This document shows, in pieces, positions 26,301 to 38,300 of a stretch of 64,000 nt of DNA. The translations under genes and the position numbers were made by a program. This DNA comes from Liolophura sinensis (lineage: Eukaryota > Mollusca > Polyplacophora > Chitonida > Chitonidae), in NCBI RefSeq assembly GCF_032854445.1, contig NC_088298.1, positions 4,830,160-4,894,159 of the forward strand, in the 5' to 3' direction. How positions within the stretch are numbered: the first letter of the stretch is position 1; every line of letters begins with the position of its first letter. The notes under the pieces are model-generated. The model was not told the origin of the DNA. It did not search any database and saw only the letters and a program-made list of their open reading frames with translations.

Positions 26301-29300
26301 TGGGCCTGAAAAACATGGTTGAAATTTCAATTTACTGAGATTGGTCCAGAGGACCAGGGTTATCATGAATCATTCTCAGATGTACATATGTATATGAATG
26401 ACAGTTACCATACAGAGTTGTCCCCCCTTGTGTTACAGGGCCGCTCCATAATAAGTGACTTTGCTGTGATTATCGCCATCGTGTCCATGATTGGGTTAGA
26501 CCTGCTCCTTGGTGTGGCCACGCCCAAGCTGCAGGTGCCAGACAAATTTCAGGTATGTATCACCTAAGGAGGACAGTTCTGATTGGACGATGGACATGCT
26601 GTGTTTCACCTAAAGTTTAGAATGTAAAAATACAGTTTCAGAAGCGTGTAATGGCTTTCAAATGATACTTTTTGTGCCAACACTTGAGATGCTTTACAAA
26701 AAACTCCTAAGAGACCCTAAAAGGTGGATGAAATGAACAAAATGCAGAATGTTTAATCCCTGTTTCTTCAATCTTTATTACGCTTACATGGGCCCAGTTG
26801 TTCAGAAGTATAGAAGCAGTTAAGCCCCATGTTAAGTTTAGTCTGGACTGAGAAACGATTAATTTTGTATTGGACTAAGACTGGTGTTAAGAGTTGAACC
26901 TGTGTTAACTTTTAATACACTTCTGAACAACTGGCCCCTGATGTTGAACGTGTAAGCAGAGTCTGTCCACATTTCTCTGTCTAGGCGAAAAACATTATTG
27001 TTTCTGTGAAGCAATGATGTTGGCAAAAACCCAACAAGAAAGCATAAATTCTTGGCTTTTTCAAAAACAGTAAGGTAAGTAAAATTGCAGAGTTATGTTC
27101 GTTTTCCCATAATATCTATGTTCTGTTGACTGTCAAAAGCTGTTGGTTTGGAAGGTTGGTTTGGAAGGTAAGGTGATATCCTGACAGAAGAACGGAAAAC
27201 TCTGCATAAAAAATCAAGCATACATACATACGTGCATCTTTCTCATTTTAGCGAGGCTTGGTATTTATCTCCCTTTGTTTCAGCCAACCAACCCGGGGCG
27301 CAAGAGCTGGTTCATTCACCCGCTTGGGAAAAACCCCTGGTGGACGATTCTGGCAGCTGTGCTGCCCGCTCTTCTGGGTGGCATCTTGATCTTCATGGAT
27401 CAGCAGATCACGGCAGTCATTGTCAATAGGAAAGAAAATAAATTAAAGGTGAGAAAAACTTTGCAGACCAATTGTTCACAGTCACAGTGGACTGAAACTT
27501 GTTTGCTACATTTATTTTTTTCTTCATTTAATTGATTGGTGTTTTATGTCATTCTCAAGAAAATTTCACATATTTGACGGCAGCCAGCATTATGGTGGGA
27601 GGCAACCACAACCATCAGGTGGCAGCACTTCCCAGGTATGGCCAAATCAAGCCAGCATGAGCTGGACTTGAACTCACGGCGACCACATTTGTGGGAGGCT
27701 CCTGGGTCATTGCGCTGCGCTAGTGTGCTAACCCATCAGAAACAGACGCCCCTATTTTCCACATTTAGACGTTTTCTGGGTAGTTTCAACACTGCTTGTG
27801 TATAAGTCCCCTTGATGACCTAAAAATTCGACCACAAAAGAGCATTTTTGGAGGCAGTTAAGTGTAATGAGATATTACTTCTAACACTAAATTTACGTTT
27901 TCCCAGTTGGATTATTAACTTCCAAATTCCTCTCAAAGCACCTTTCTAAAATCAATAGAACTCCCAGAGTCTGGGAAAATGAACAACTTAGCCATCGACA
28001 GAATTTTAGGTATTTAGGGTATATTCCATTTTAGTTCTATCTTAACATGCTTGACAAAGATCTTAACTTGCCTGACAAAGATTTTAACTTGCTTGACAAA
28101 GGTCTTTACTTGCCTGATAAAAATCTTAACTTGCTTGACAAAAATCTTAACTTTCCTGACAAAGATCTTAACTTGCTTGACAAAGGTCTTTACTTGCCTG
28201 ACAAAGGTCTTTACTTGCCTGACAAAGGTCTTAACTTGCCTGAACTTGCCTGACAAAGATCTTGTCTTTGCAGACTTTTTATCCTAAATGATCTCAAATT
28301 TTGTCCATAAAAATACATTTTTAGAGTCAGATAAACGTCACAGAATTTTACTTTTGGTGCTCAACCTTACAATTTCCAAGTAGAATATCATCCAGTATTC
28401 CAAGCAAACCTCAGAACAGCTTTCTAACATCAGTAGAACTCCAGGAATCAGGAGAACTGGGCAAGTTAGTCCTGGGCAGAATTTATGGTTATTTTAAGGT
28501 AAATCAGAAGTTATCTATATACAAACCCTATGATGTTACTCAGTATGTCAAATTAACGCCTCTCGACTAATTTAGGGTACAGTTATTGCATACAGAATGT
28601 TATTCGCATATATATGTCTCCATGTGGGAAACATGTTAATTAACAGATGTGTTTAAAGTGGACAAATTTATTGAAAGGTGTAAGAAAAAAAATTTGCCTA
28701 GTGCATTCAGCAGGTAGAAAAATATTACTATTTCAGCCTCTGTCACTTGGGTGAAAAAATTCTTGATTAAGGGGTTGATTACCAGCTAAAGGACTAAAAT
28801 ATCGATGTTTTGTGTGTATTTATCCTTGACAAAAGGGGTGTGGCACAGTGTAAAATTCATTTTCTGAGTATTTATCTTAGACACAAGGTTTATGGTACTT
28901 TATAATCCAGTTTTTGTGGATTTCTCTGTATTTGTCGTTGGCAGAAGGGGCATGGTTACCACCTTGATCTGATGATCGTGGCCACCTTGATTATCATCTG
29001 TTCGATTTTGGGTCTGCCGTGGTTTGTGGCCGCCACTGTCCTCTCCATCACTCACGTGATGAGTTTGAAAGTAGAATCTGAGTGCACAGCCCCAGGGGAG
29101 AGGCCGAAGTTCCTGGGGGTGAGGTAAGAGAAACAGCTTGTGATTTGTTTTTTCATTTATTTGATTGGTGTTATATGTAGTATTCTAGAATGTTTCATTT
29201 ACACAGCCGTGGTCAGCACTATGGTAGGAGGATCTGCGGGCTGCCTGGAGAGGAAGCCAGCAATAGATGGACTCTTAGGAACCGCTTGGTGAGAGGCTTT

Positions 29301-32300
29301 CGGGTGATTGCGCTGCGCTGGCGTGCTAACTTCCATCGGCCCCGCAGGCCCCGAAAACAGATTGTGCAATAACTATTTGAAATAACGTGGGTTGAAGGGT
29401 GGACACCATACAAGACATTCTAAAGCTCAGTTGATTTGGAAAGAGTGTTTCACCTGGCTGTTTATAGGCAGTAAATAACTGTATTGCCACATGCAAGTAA
29501 TCAATCCCATTAAGCCTAACTCAAAAAACTGCAAGCAGTTTTGGCGGGGTCCAGGACCTATGTTGTCGTAATAATCTTTCGCTCTTTTGCTCAGTGAGGT
29601 TAAATGTTCATTTTTAGCTCTCACTGTTTTGTCTATGGCTTGAAATCAGGAGGTTTACTCTCTCTGGTTATCAGGAAGGCAGGAGGGTTACTATTTCTGG
29701 TTTACCAGGAAGTCAGGAAGTTTACTCTCTCTGGTTTACCAGGAAGTCAGGAAGTTTACTCTCTCTGGTTTACCAGGAAGTCAGGAAGTTTACTCTCTCT
29801 GGTAACCAGGAAGTCAGGAGGTTTACTCTCTCTGGTAACCAGGAAGTCAGGAAGTTTACTCTCTCTGGTTTACCAGGAAGTCAGGAAGTTTACTCTCTCT
29901 GGTTTACCAGGAAGTCAGGAGGTTTACTCTCTCTGGTAACCAGGAAATCAGGAGGTTTACTCTCTCTGGTTTACCAGGAAGTCAGGAAGTTTACTCTCTC
30001 TGGTAACCAGGAAGTCAGGAGGTTTACTCTCTCTGGTAACCAGGAAGTCAGGAAGTTTACTCTCTCTGGTTTACCAGGAAATCAGGAAGTTTACTCTCTC
30101 TGGTTTACCAGGAAGTCAGGAGGTTTACTCTCTCTGGTAACCAGGAAGTCAAGAGGTTTACTCTCTCTTGTTACCAGTCAGACGCCAGCTTTGATGTATA
30201 CAACTCCCTTGTTCCCCACGTGATGTGGACTGCTTTACTTAACCAAGATTGCCTTTGTGGTAGATTGATTAAAATGCTAGTGCAGCACAGCGACTCGAAA
30301 GCCTCTCACCAATTTGGTCACTGTGGGTTCAGTTTCATCTCATGCTGGCTTCATCTGGTTCTATGTTGGAAGGTTTGCCAGCAACCTGTGAATGCTCACA
30401 GCTGGTTTCCCTGCGGGGTATGGCGTAAAATTTGTTGCTTGAGGTTGATCGGATACTTCATAAGATACTCTTGTTTCTCCCAGTTCAATTTTTCCACAAC
30501 CCGGATTGAGACATCCATCCTGGTCTCCATTACATCCCAGTTTCTCTTATCCTGTTTCCCGTATCCCAGTTGTATTGCTCAAAAGGCTGATTTTGCTGAA
30601 GCATTACATTTATTTATTTATTTGATGGGAGTTTTACACTGCGCTGAAGAATATTTCACTTATACAACGACAACCAGCATTATGGTGGGAAGGAAACCAG
30701 GCAGAGCTGCTGGCAGACCTTCCCACGTACATCCGAAGAGGAAGCCAGCATGAGCTGGACTTGAACTCACAGTGACCATATTGGTGAGAGGCTCTTGGGT
30801 CATTGCACTTGAGTTCTTGTCAGGAAGTGTTATCAGGTACCTGGGAATAGGTGGTGGTATTTTTAAGGCTTCCCACTTTCCTTGTCTCTCCCTGCTTTCC
30901 TCTACTCTCCTTGCTTTCCTCTACCCATAAACCTGTTATAAGTGATAAATTGTTGATTACTGCTTAGACATCAATCAAATGATTAAAAACAACAACAAGA
31001 AAAAAAAGGCCCTGCTCTTTGTTTTTGTTTTCAGAGAGCAGAGAGTTACTGGTGTGATGATTTTTCTGACAATTGGCCTTTCCGTATTCCTGACATCTGT
31101 ATTGCGGGTAAGATTTATATATTTGGTCATTTCTTCTGTGTTCTGGACCTCTGTATATTGTGGGTAAGGCATGAATATTTTGGTTACTTATTCATTGGTA
31201 AGTAAGATTTGTTTCCTGTTTAAGCTGGAAAGAAAAGAAGATACAATGAAACTTGTGTGAAAAAAAGACAACGTGAAACTTGTGTGAAAAGAAGACACAG
31301 TGAAACCTATGTGAAAAGGAGACACAGTGAAACCTCAATATACCGGAATCCTGTCAACACTGGCCAGCCGTAATATGTGGTTCACTTTTTGTTCCCTTTG
31401 AAATACATACAACCCAGACTTGATATAGTGGGGACCGGCCCGGATAGCACAGTTGTTAGAGCGTCAGCTTCGGGACCGGTAGATCCAGGATCAATCCTTG
31501 ATCGAGTCACACCTAAGACTTTAAAAGAGGAAGTTGTAACTTCCTCGCTTGGCGCTCAGCATGAAGGGGATAGTGCAACAACTGGTTGACCCGTATCAGT
31601 ATAATGGCTCGGGCGGGGCGGCTTACTTGCCTTCGGTAAGTCGTCTCAGTGAAGCAGCACTAAATAAAAGAGCGGTGGAAATCCGTCCTGCAACAAGGAG
31701 GCACATTACACGTGCATGCACCCTAAGGACTCCTTTGTTGTCATATGACTGAAAAATTGTTGAGTACGACGTTAAACCCCAAGCACTCACTCACTCACTT
31801 GATATAGTGGAACCTGTCAACACTGTCCACAATATGCGGCTCACTTTTTGATCCATTTGAAATATGTACAACCCAACCTTGATACACTGGACTCTGTCAA
31901 CTCTGGTCACAGGCCAGGGTTAGATACCCCGTTTTTGTATAAATAGCGCCTTTCACTGCACTGCGTGTGCGTCGGCAAAGCACGTGTCCAGCCATGGCCA
32001 CTTCAGCCAACAAAGCCAACACTAATCCTGCAAGCAATGACTTAAAGCCCCCTGACCCACTGTAGTCTTTTGAGGATAAGAGTTTGTTGTTTCTTAAGTA
32101 ACAGACCCAGAAAAAAGCCAATACATTGCACTTGTACATAAAAGCAGCTTTCAGAATACAGCACAACATAGCTGCGATATGTTCAAAACAATAAACATGA
32201 CTGAAAGGCCAGCAAAGCAGCACAGGATAGAAATGTCATTTGCCGATTCGCTGAATCATGCCATTCGCCGATAAGTTTAAAATTATCAAAGCGTATAAAT

Positions 32301-35300
32301 CATCAAAACTGACTCAAGCTGACCTTCTTAAAAAGAAACAAGTCTATGTGGATGGACTTGAGGACAACCGGTACGAGTCAGACGCCAACGCACTCGTCAC
32401 GCTGATGGAAGAAATGATTTGAAGGTAGCGCCCTGCCGCTCATCAGTTAACCATGGGTCGAATTTTTTTTTTCGTTAAATTCAAAAACGTACATTTGCTT
32501 TCGCATTTTTTGTAAAGGCAATGCACGTACATGTAGGCCTGTACACAGGACACCCAATAAACCGCTGACCTGTCAAACCCGACATTTTTCATTTGTCCTA
32601 AGCATGGTGGGTTTTCACAGATTTTGCTGTATGTTTTATGTGGAATTTTGTTGAAAGGCAAAAAAGATACAAATATGAAAGACCATCCAGGAAACACTGT
32701 CCAGGAAAGCAGGTTAATTTATTTTTTTAGAATTTTGTCAACATAATAAAACGCATTTGAAATGCATTTGGATTCTACATTGGCCTTTCTGATGTCTGAC
32801 CATATTGGGACCAATGACATCACTTGAGGATTTTGCCACTTAACACACACAAACTGTTGGACTTCTCCATTCAATATGCTATGTTTGTTAAAAATATAAA
32901 GTGGATGACGACACAGTCTAAGCTTTCATGGAAAACCACTTGTCTACCACCAGTATGCCATGCATGTCTTAAAAAAGTTTGTTAGTTAAGCCTGAAGGTT
33001 TTATACATGTAGTCCATCTCTTAAGTGAAAAATTGTGAGTTAAAAAAGCATCCAATTAGCAATCCATCAATCAAAAAACCGACTGTCCATGTAAGTCAAA
33101 AATTCTTGAGTATTTTTGAGTATCAAGTAGGAATTTACTAGTCAGTCAGTTAGTCAGTCAGTGGTTGTTTCTCTGTTTCAGTACATCCCTATGCCCGTGT
33201 TGTACGGAGTCTTCCTCTACATGGGAGTGTCCTCACTGAAAGGTATGCAGCTTGTGAGTCGCACCCTTATCCTGTTCATGCCACAGAAGTACCAGCCAGA
33301 CTACATGTACCTGCGTCACGTGCGCACCAAGCGAGTGCACATCTTCACCCTGATCCAGATTATCTGCCTGGTCGTATTGTGGGTCATCAAGACGATAAAG
33401 AGCATCTCCATTGCCTTTCCCATCATGGTGAGTCAGTAATTCGGCCACATCAACACATGAGGTACATGTTGAAAGGCGGCCTTAGGCACGGAGTTAGGAT
33501 GTTCGATGTAATTTGGTGACAATACATTAAATCGTGGTTTTGCATTAGGAACTTAAATAAAGCCACATGGTGCTGCTATTGGTTGCTTGGGCATTGGTTT
33601 TGCCAATTCTAACCCTTGTTGGCATGCTGTGAGTTTGTTTACGTTCCAAAGAGTCTATCTGACTTTTTTGAAGTATCTCATCTGTCTCGTGTTACCAGCA
33701 TCCATCCGACAGTCTTCTAGCAGAACTGTTATAAACTCTGGTACTTAGCGAATAATGTAATGTAACCAGGTAATGTGCCAGGTTGTGATTGAAATTTCTC
33801 ACACTTTTTCCCAAGATGTGGTTTTAAGCCGCACACCTTCAGCTGACGAGTTCCACTGGCTGTGCGTTGTCATAGTAGCCTAAATAAGCCTCCGTCTCTG
33901 TTCAGGTATTGGCCATGTGTTTTGTGAGGAAAGGGCTGGACTGGATATTCACCCAGCGAGAGCTGAAATGGCTGGATGACATCATGCCGGAGTCTCACCG
34001 CCGCGCCAAAGAGGACCAGGAAAAGATTGATCAGGAGGTAACACATTTTTAGGCCACTCCCCTTTCTTTTAGGCCACACCTTTTTTTTTTTTAGGTCACA
34101 CCCTTTTCAGACCACACTCCTTTGCTAAGCCACGCCCACAATGTTATTTTTGCGTTCAACATACACTCTCAGTATGAGGGTCTGGAGTTTGCGGTCTTTA
34201 AAGTGATTTTGTGACATGAATCATTTTGTCTAAAATACACAAACACAGTTCTAAATAGGGCCTGAGTCTTGCCAATTTCCTTCTGCTGCTGGTGACAGAT
34301 GTACCCGTTACCCTTGTGGCAGTGTGCAATTCATCCCTGAGTGGCGACAGTTACAATGTAGATGTTACAGCCAAAAACATCAAAGAGAACTTCCTTAATG
34401 AACCTCAGTTTGGAACACCTTTCACTGGAGTTAGACAGACACTCCCTATAGACCATAATAGGTGTTTGGTCCACACCCCTTTTCACTCTCCTCTGCAACT
34501 TTGTATTAATGACGAACTGATAGGATAAACGTGTAAACATTCTGTCGTGAAATATCAAATTATAATTCAAAGTATTAAAAAGCATTATTAAAATTTGAAT
34601 TTCGTGTCATTTTGAGGTTTTCTTATTATTTTATTTTTCTTTTACTGAAATTTTGGACCCTGAATAGGCATAAAACAAAAAAAAAAAACCCATTTCCATT
34701 TTACAAATCCTCCACTTTTTCCACTAGTTTAGCGGGTTAGCTCCACCCTACACCCAAATGTCTAGGTCCTCTTGGATGTTGCATCCTTTAGTGTACACAG
34801 TGGTATTTTTAGTCTTCATACCTATACGAATGACCCTTTCCTGTCTTGTTGACAAAGCAGTCGCAGTTTTGTGTAATGATCAAAGGCACTGTAGTTTGCC
34901 GAAAATTTTGCCATTTACCATTGAGCTACTCATTTCTCCTCGTTGTGAGAGTTCGTTTAGTTTGCGACAGATATTGTGAGCTGAAATTCTTGGTAAATGA
35001 AATGGTATTTTACGTACGGTCAAGTGAAATGATTTTAATAATTAAATGATAATCATGAAATTTGCACATACACAAACGCGCGACTGCTTTGTAAGCTCAA
35101 GCTGCGCCAGTAGCATGACCTATCAGTACAGTTTGTAATCAGGGCATGCCAGACATTGCTGACGCCTTTTAAGGTTTGTATGAAATCACTGTGTGTCATA
35201 TCCTACCAGTCGCATATACACCATGAATTTGGCCACAGTTATTTTATGGAAGTTAAAACATTGCATTCATTGAATTTATCTCTTTAGTTTTCAGTCTCAT

Positions 35301-38300
35301 TGCTTAGATTTGAATTGTTTTCTTTATAAACTGTCCAAAACAGTCCCAAAATCTGAAATGCATGATTCTTCCATTTAGCAAAATTCGAAAAGAAATTGTT
35401 TATCAGAGAGAGGAATATTTTGGTCTTTGTTTCATTCTGTGTTAACCTCCCCCCCCCCCCCCCCTTCACTAAAATCTGACTATTGACTGTCAACATATAA
35501 CTGTGGCTAATAAGTATAAAACTTCAACCAAATGTGTAATGGTCTGGGATGCAGGTTGAAAGCAATGCATGTGTGTAACTCTTCTGTGTATGGAGGTAAA
35601 TGTTGGATTCCTGTACGTTTCAGCAATACTCGCTTAGGGTAAGTATGCATGACTGTGCCAGAATTCCACAAGGTGTTTTAGGGCGGTGTCTGTGTTTATT
35701 GTCATTGGTCACAGTGGTCAAGTGTGATTACCTCCCTTTGTGAATGCTTTGTGGTGTGGATGACACTCTGTAGATGGTGCATTTTAAAGTGGCAATTTTG
35801 TCATGGTTTTTGGCATGGATTTTGTGCACACATCCATAAGGTTTTAAAGGATCTAACAGTTCTAGAGTTGCCAAAGAAAAAAACAGAAAGAAAGAATTTG
35901 TTCCAGTGAAAAAGGAGTTTGCACTCCCAAGACTACAAATGCAAAATTCCAATGTGTGAACTGAAAAGGTTGGAAGAAGGGCTTCGCTTTTTTGATTTTA
36001 AGTTTTTCCACAGCAATGAAATTGCATCTTTCTCAATTCCATGAAGTGCAATTTCATTAAAATGCATTTCTAATGCAATTGTAAACGAAGCTTATCATTC
36101 CTTAATTTATATATTATGTAAAACACATTTTTGATTCGAGGCCATTGTGATGTATCAGAACTTTTCTGAACCACTTTTAAGCTAGTATGTGAAGGCATAA
36201 TTTGGTTATAACTGCATAGTGATTTTCATGCGGTCTTACACCAAGCTCTGTGCCAACCTACATTTAACCTTTATGACATCTGTGCCAAGAGATACTTCAC
36301 TAATTTCAGACATGATAAATTTTTTATCCATATGGTGGCCTTGTTAAATCTTCTTTTAGGTGATATCTTTTGTCGCTTGTTCCTTTGTCTAGGATCACTT
36401 GTTGTTTTTTATTAAAACCTAGACATATTTTGCACTTCACAAGCTAGAGCTTTCCACAGATTTTAAGCACCTTTTTAATCACACACTTGTTGTCATTGTT
36501 ATAAATATACATGTATTGTGTATTTTTACATAAAATTGTCATCTGGGAAACTTGGTTCCTGTTTGAACAGTGTACATATCCACGGACAGTCTTCAGGAAA
36601 ATCATGCAACATCATGCACATGTATAAGAGTGGCAGTCTTCAAGTGTTCGGCGATATTGAAATGGAGTTCTGCCACATGTCATATGTAGGACGTGTGATA
36701 GAACTCCATTTCAATATCGCAAATGGTTTGCTGAAAACAAATGGTTCGCTGAAATGACAGTCTTTAAAATTGCATGGCGCAATGACCCAGGGGCCTGTCA
36801 CCAGAGTGGTTGATGTGAGTTCAAGTTATGCTGGCTGCTTTCTGGCCCTATATGGGAAGGTCTGCCGGCAACATGCAGATGGTCATGAGTTTCCTTCGGG
36901 CTGTGCCTGGTTTCTTCCTATCGTAATTGCTGGCTGCCGTCGTATAAGTGAAATATCCTTGAGTACAGCATAAAACACAAATCAAATAAATAAATAAATA
37001 TGAAGTTACTTATACTGGTCAATTTGGCCAGAGGACATTGTTGTCTTCATGTATGTTTGTTTGGCTGGCTTTGGGGCCCTATTTTAAAGGCTACTAAAAA
37101 CAAAGGCCATTGCACCCTTTTCAGAAGGCTACCAGCATACAGACAAGTTCCTATGGGTGTCATACATACTGTGGATATTATGTTATGTCTTTCTGTTTTA
37201 TGTCATTATTTTATTTTTATGGAAAAGCTTAAACATTTCGTCCTGACATAGAACAAATTGCTGGATAAGTGAAAAATTTTGTGGCGTGAAACAGCAAGTA
37301 TATTGAACCTTCAACAAGCGAGCATATGAATCAGGCATGGTGAACCAGTAGTTTATGGTTTCCTCCAGGTATTCCAGTTTCCTCAAAGCTGGCTGCCATC
37401 GTATATGAGACCTTTGGCATCCGGACATTTGTCAATTTTACTCGTGCAGTAGTGATCGCAGCTGTCATACTTGTACTTAGTGCTCCCTCGCTTGGCACTC
37501 AGCACTGAGTGGTCAAAGAAAGGAAACAGGACTGGTTGGGTGGTTGTTAGGTATAACGTGACTGGGTGAGGTGTCATGTCTGGTGTCTAATCAGTGGTGG
37601 CAACACTTTTGCAGCATGGACCTAAGAAAACACAAGCAATCAAAGTATATATATTACTCACTCATTTATCCCATGACAGAATAATTGTTAAAGATGGAGA
37701 AAACATAAAAATGACATAAAGTTCAGATGAAAGAGTGAGAAAAGTCGTAAATGCAGTCTTCAACTTTTTTTCGATTTTTTTTTTTTGTCAAAGAGAAAAA
37801 GACCCTTGAAATGATTTCTGTGTGGTGGGTATTTGGAATCACCTTTTGGTATATATATATATATATAGTCTTAGTATAATAATGTCATAAATGAGGATGT
37901 AACACAGGTTTAATAAATAGTTTTGTGCTAGAATTTGTTCTACTAACAAATGTATTAAACCTCAATTTGGATCATAGTTATATTCTTAATATGTTCATAA
38001 ATATTATCATAATCTGGGGCTAAATGCATATGTTTCGATATAAACAACAAAGTTATCTTCAGATACATTTATTAGACAACATCACATCCTTATTTAGAAC
38101 ATTATTATGCAACAATGATAAATACCAAAGGTTGGTCCCAAATACCCACCATACAAAAAATATTTTCAAATGCCCTTTTCTCGTGAAAAAAAAATCCCCA
38201 AAAATATTAAACATCATATTTGCAAATAAGTTTTGACGCTGTTTCATCTGGTTGTGGCGTCATTTTTATGTTTTGTTCTCCTTTAAGTACGAGGTAAAAA

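Noticed and set aside
28014-28287. Open frames with 7-residue repeats (VRQVKTF, LPDKDLN) on both strands
   Set aside because: The 21-bp satellite keeps every stop-free frame open. There is no independent evidence of coding.
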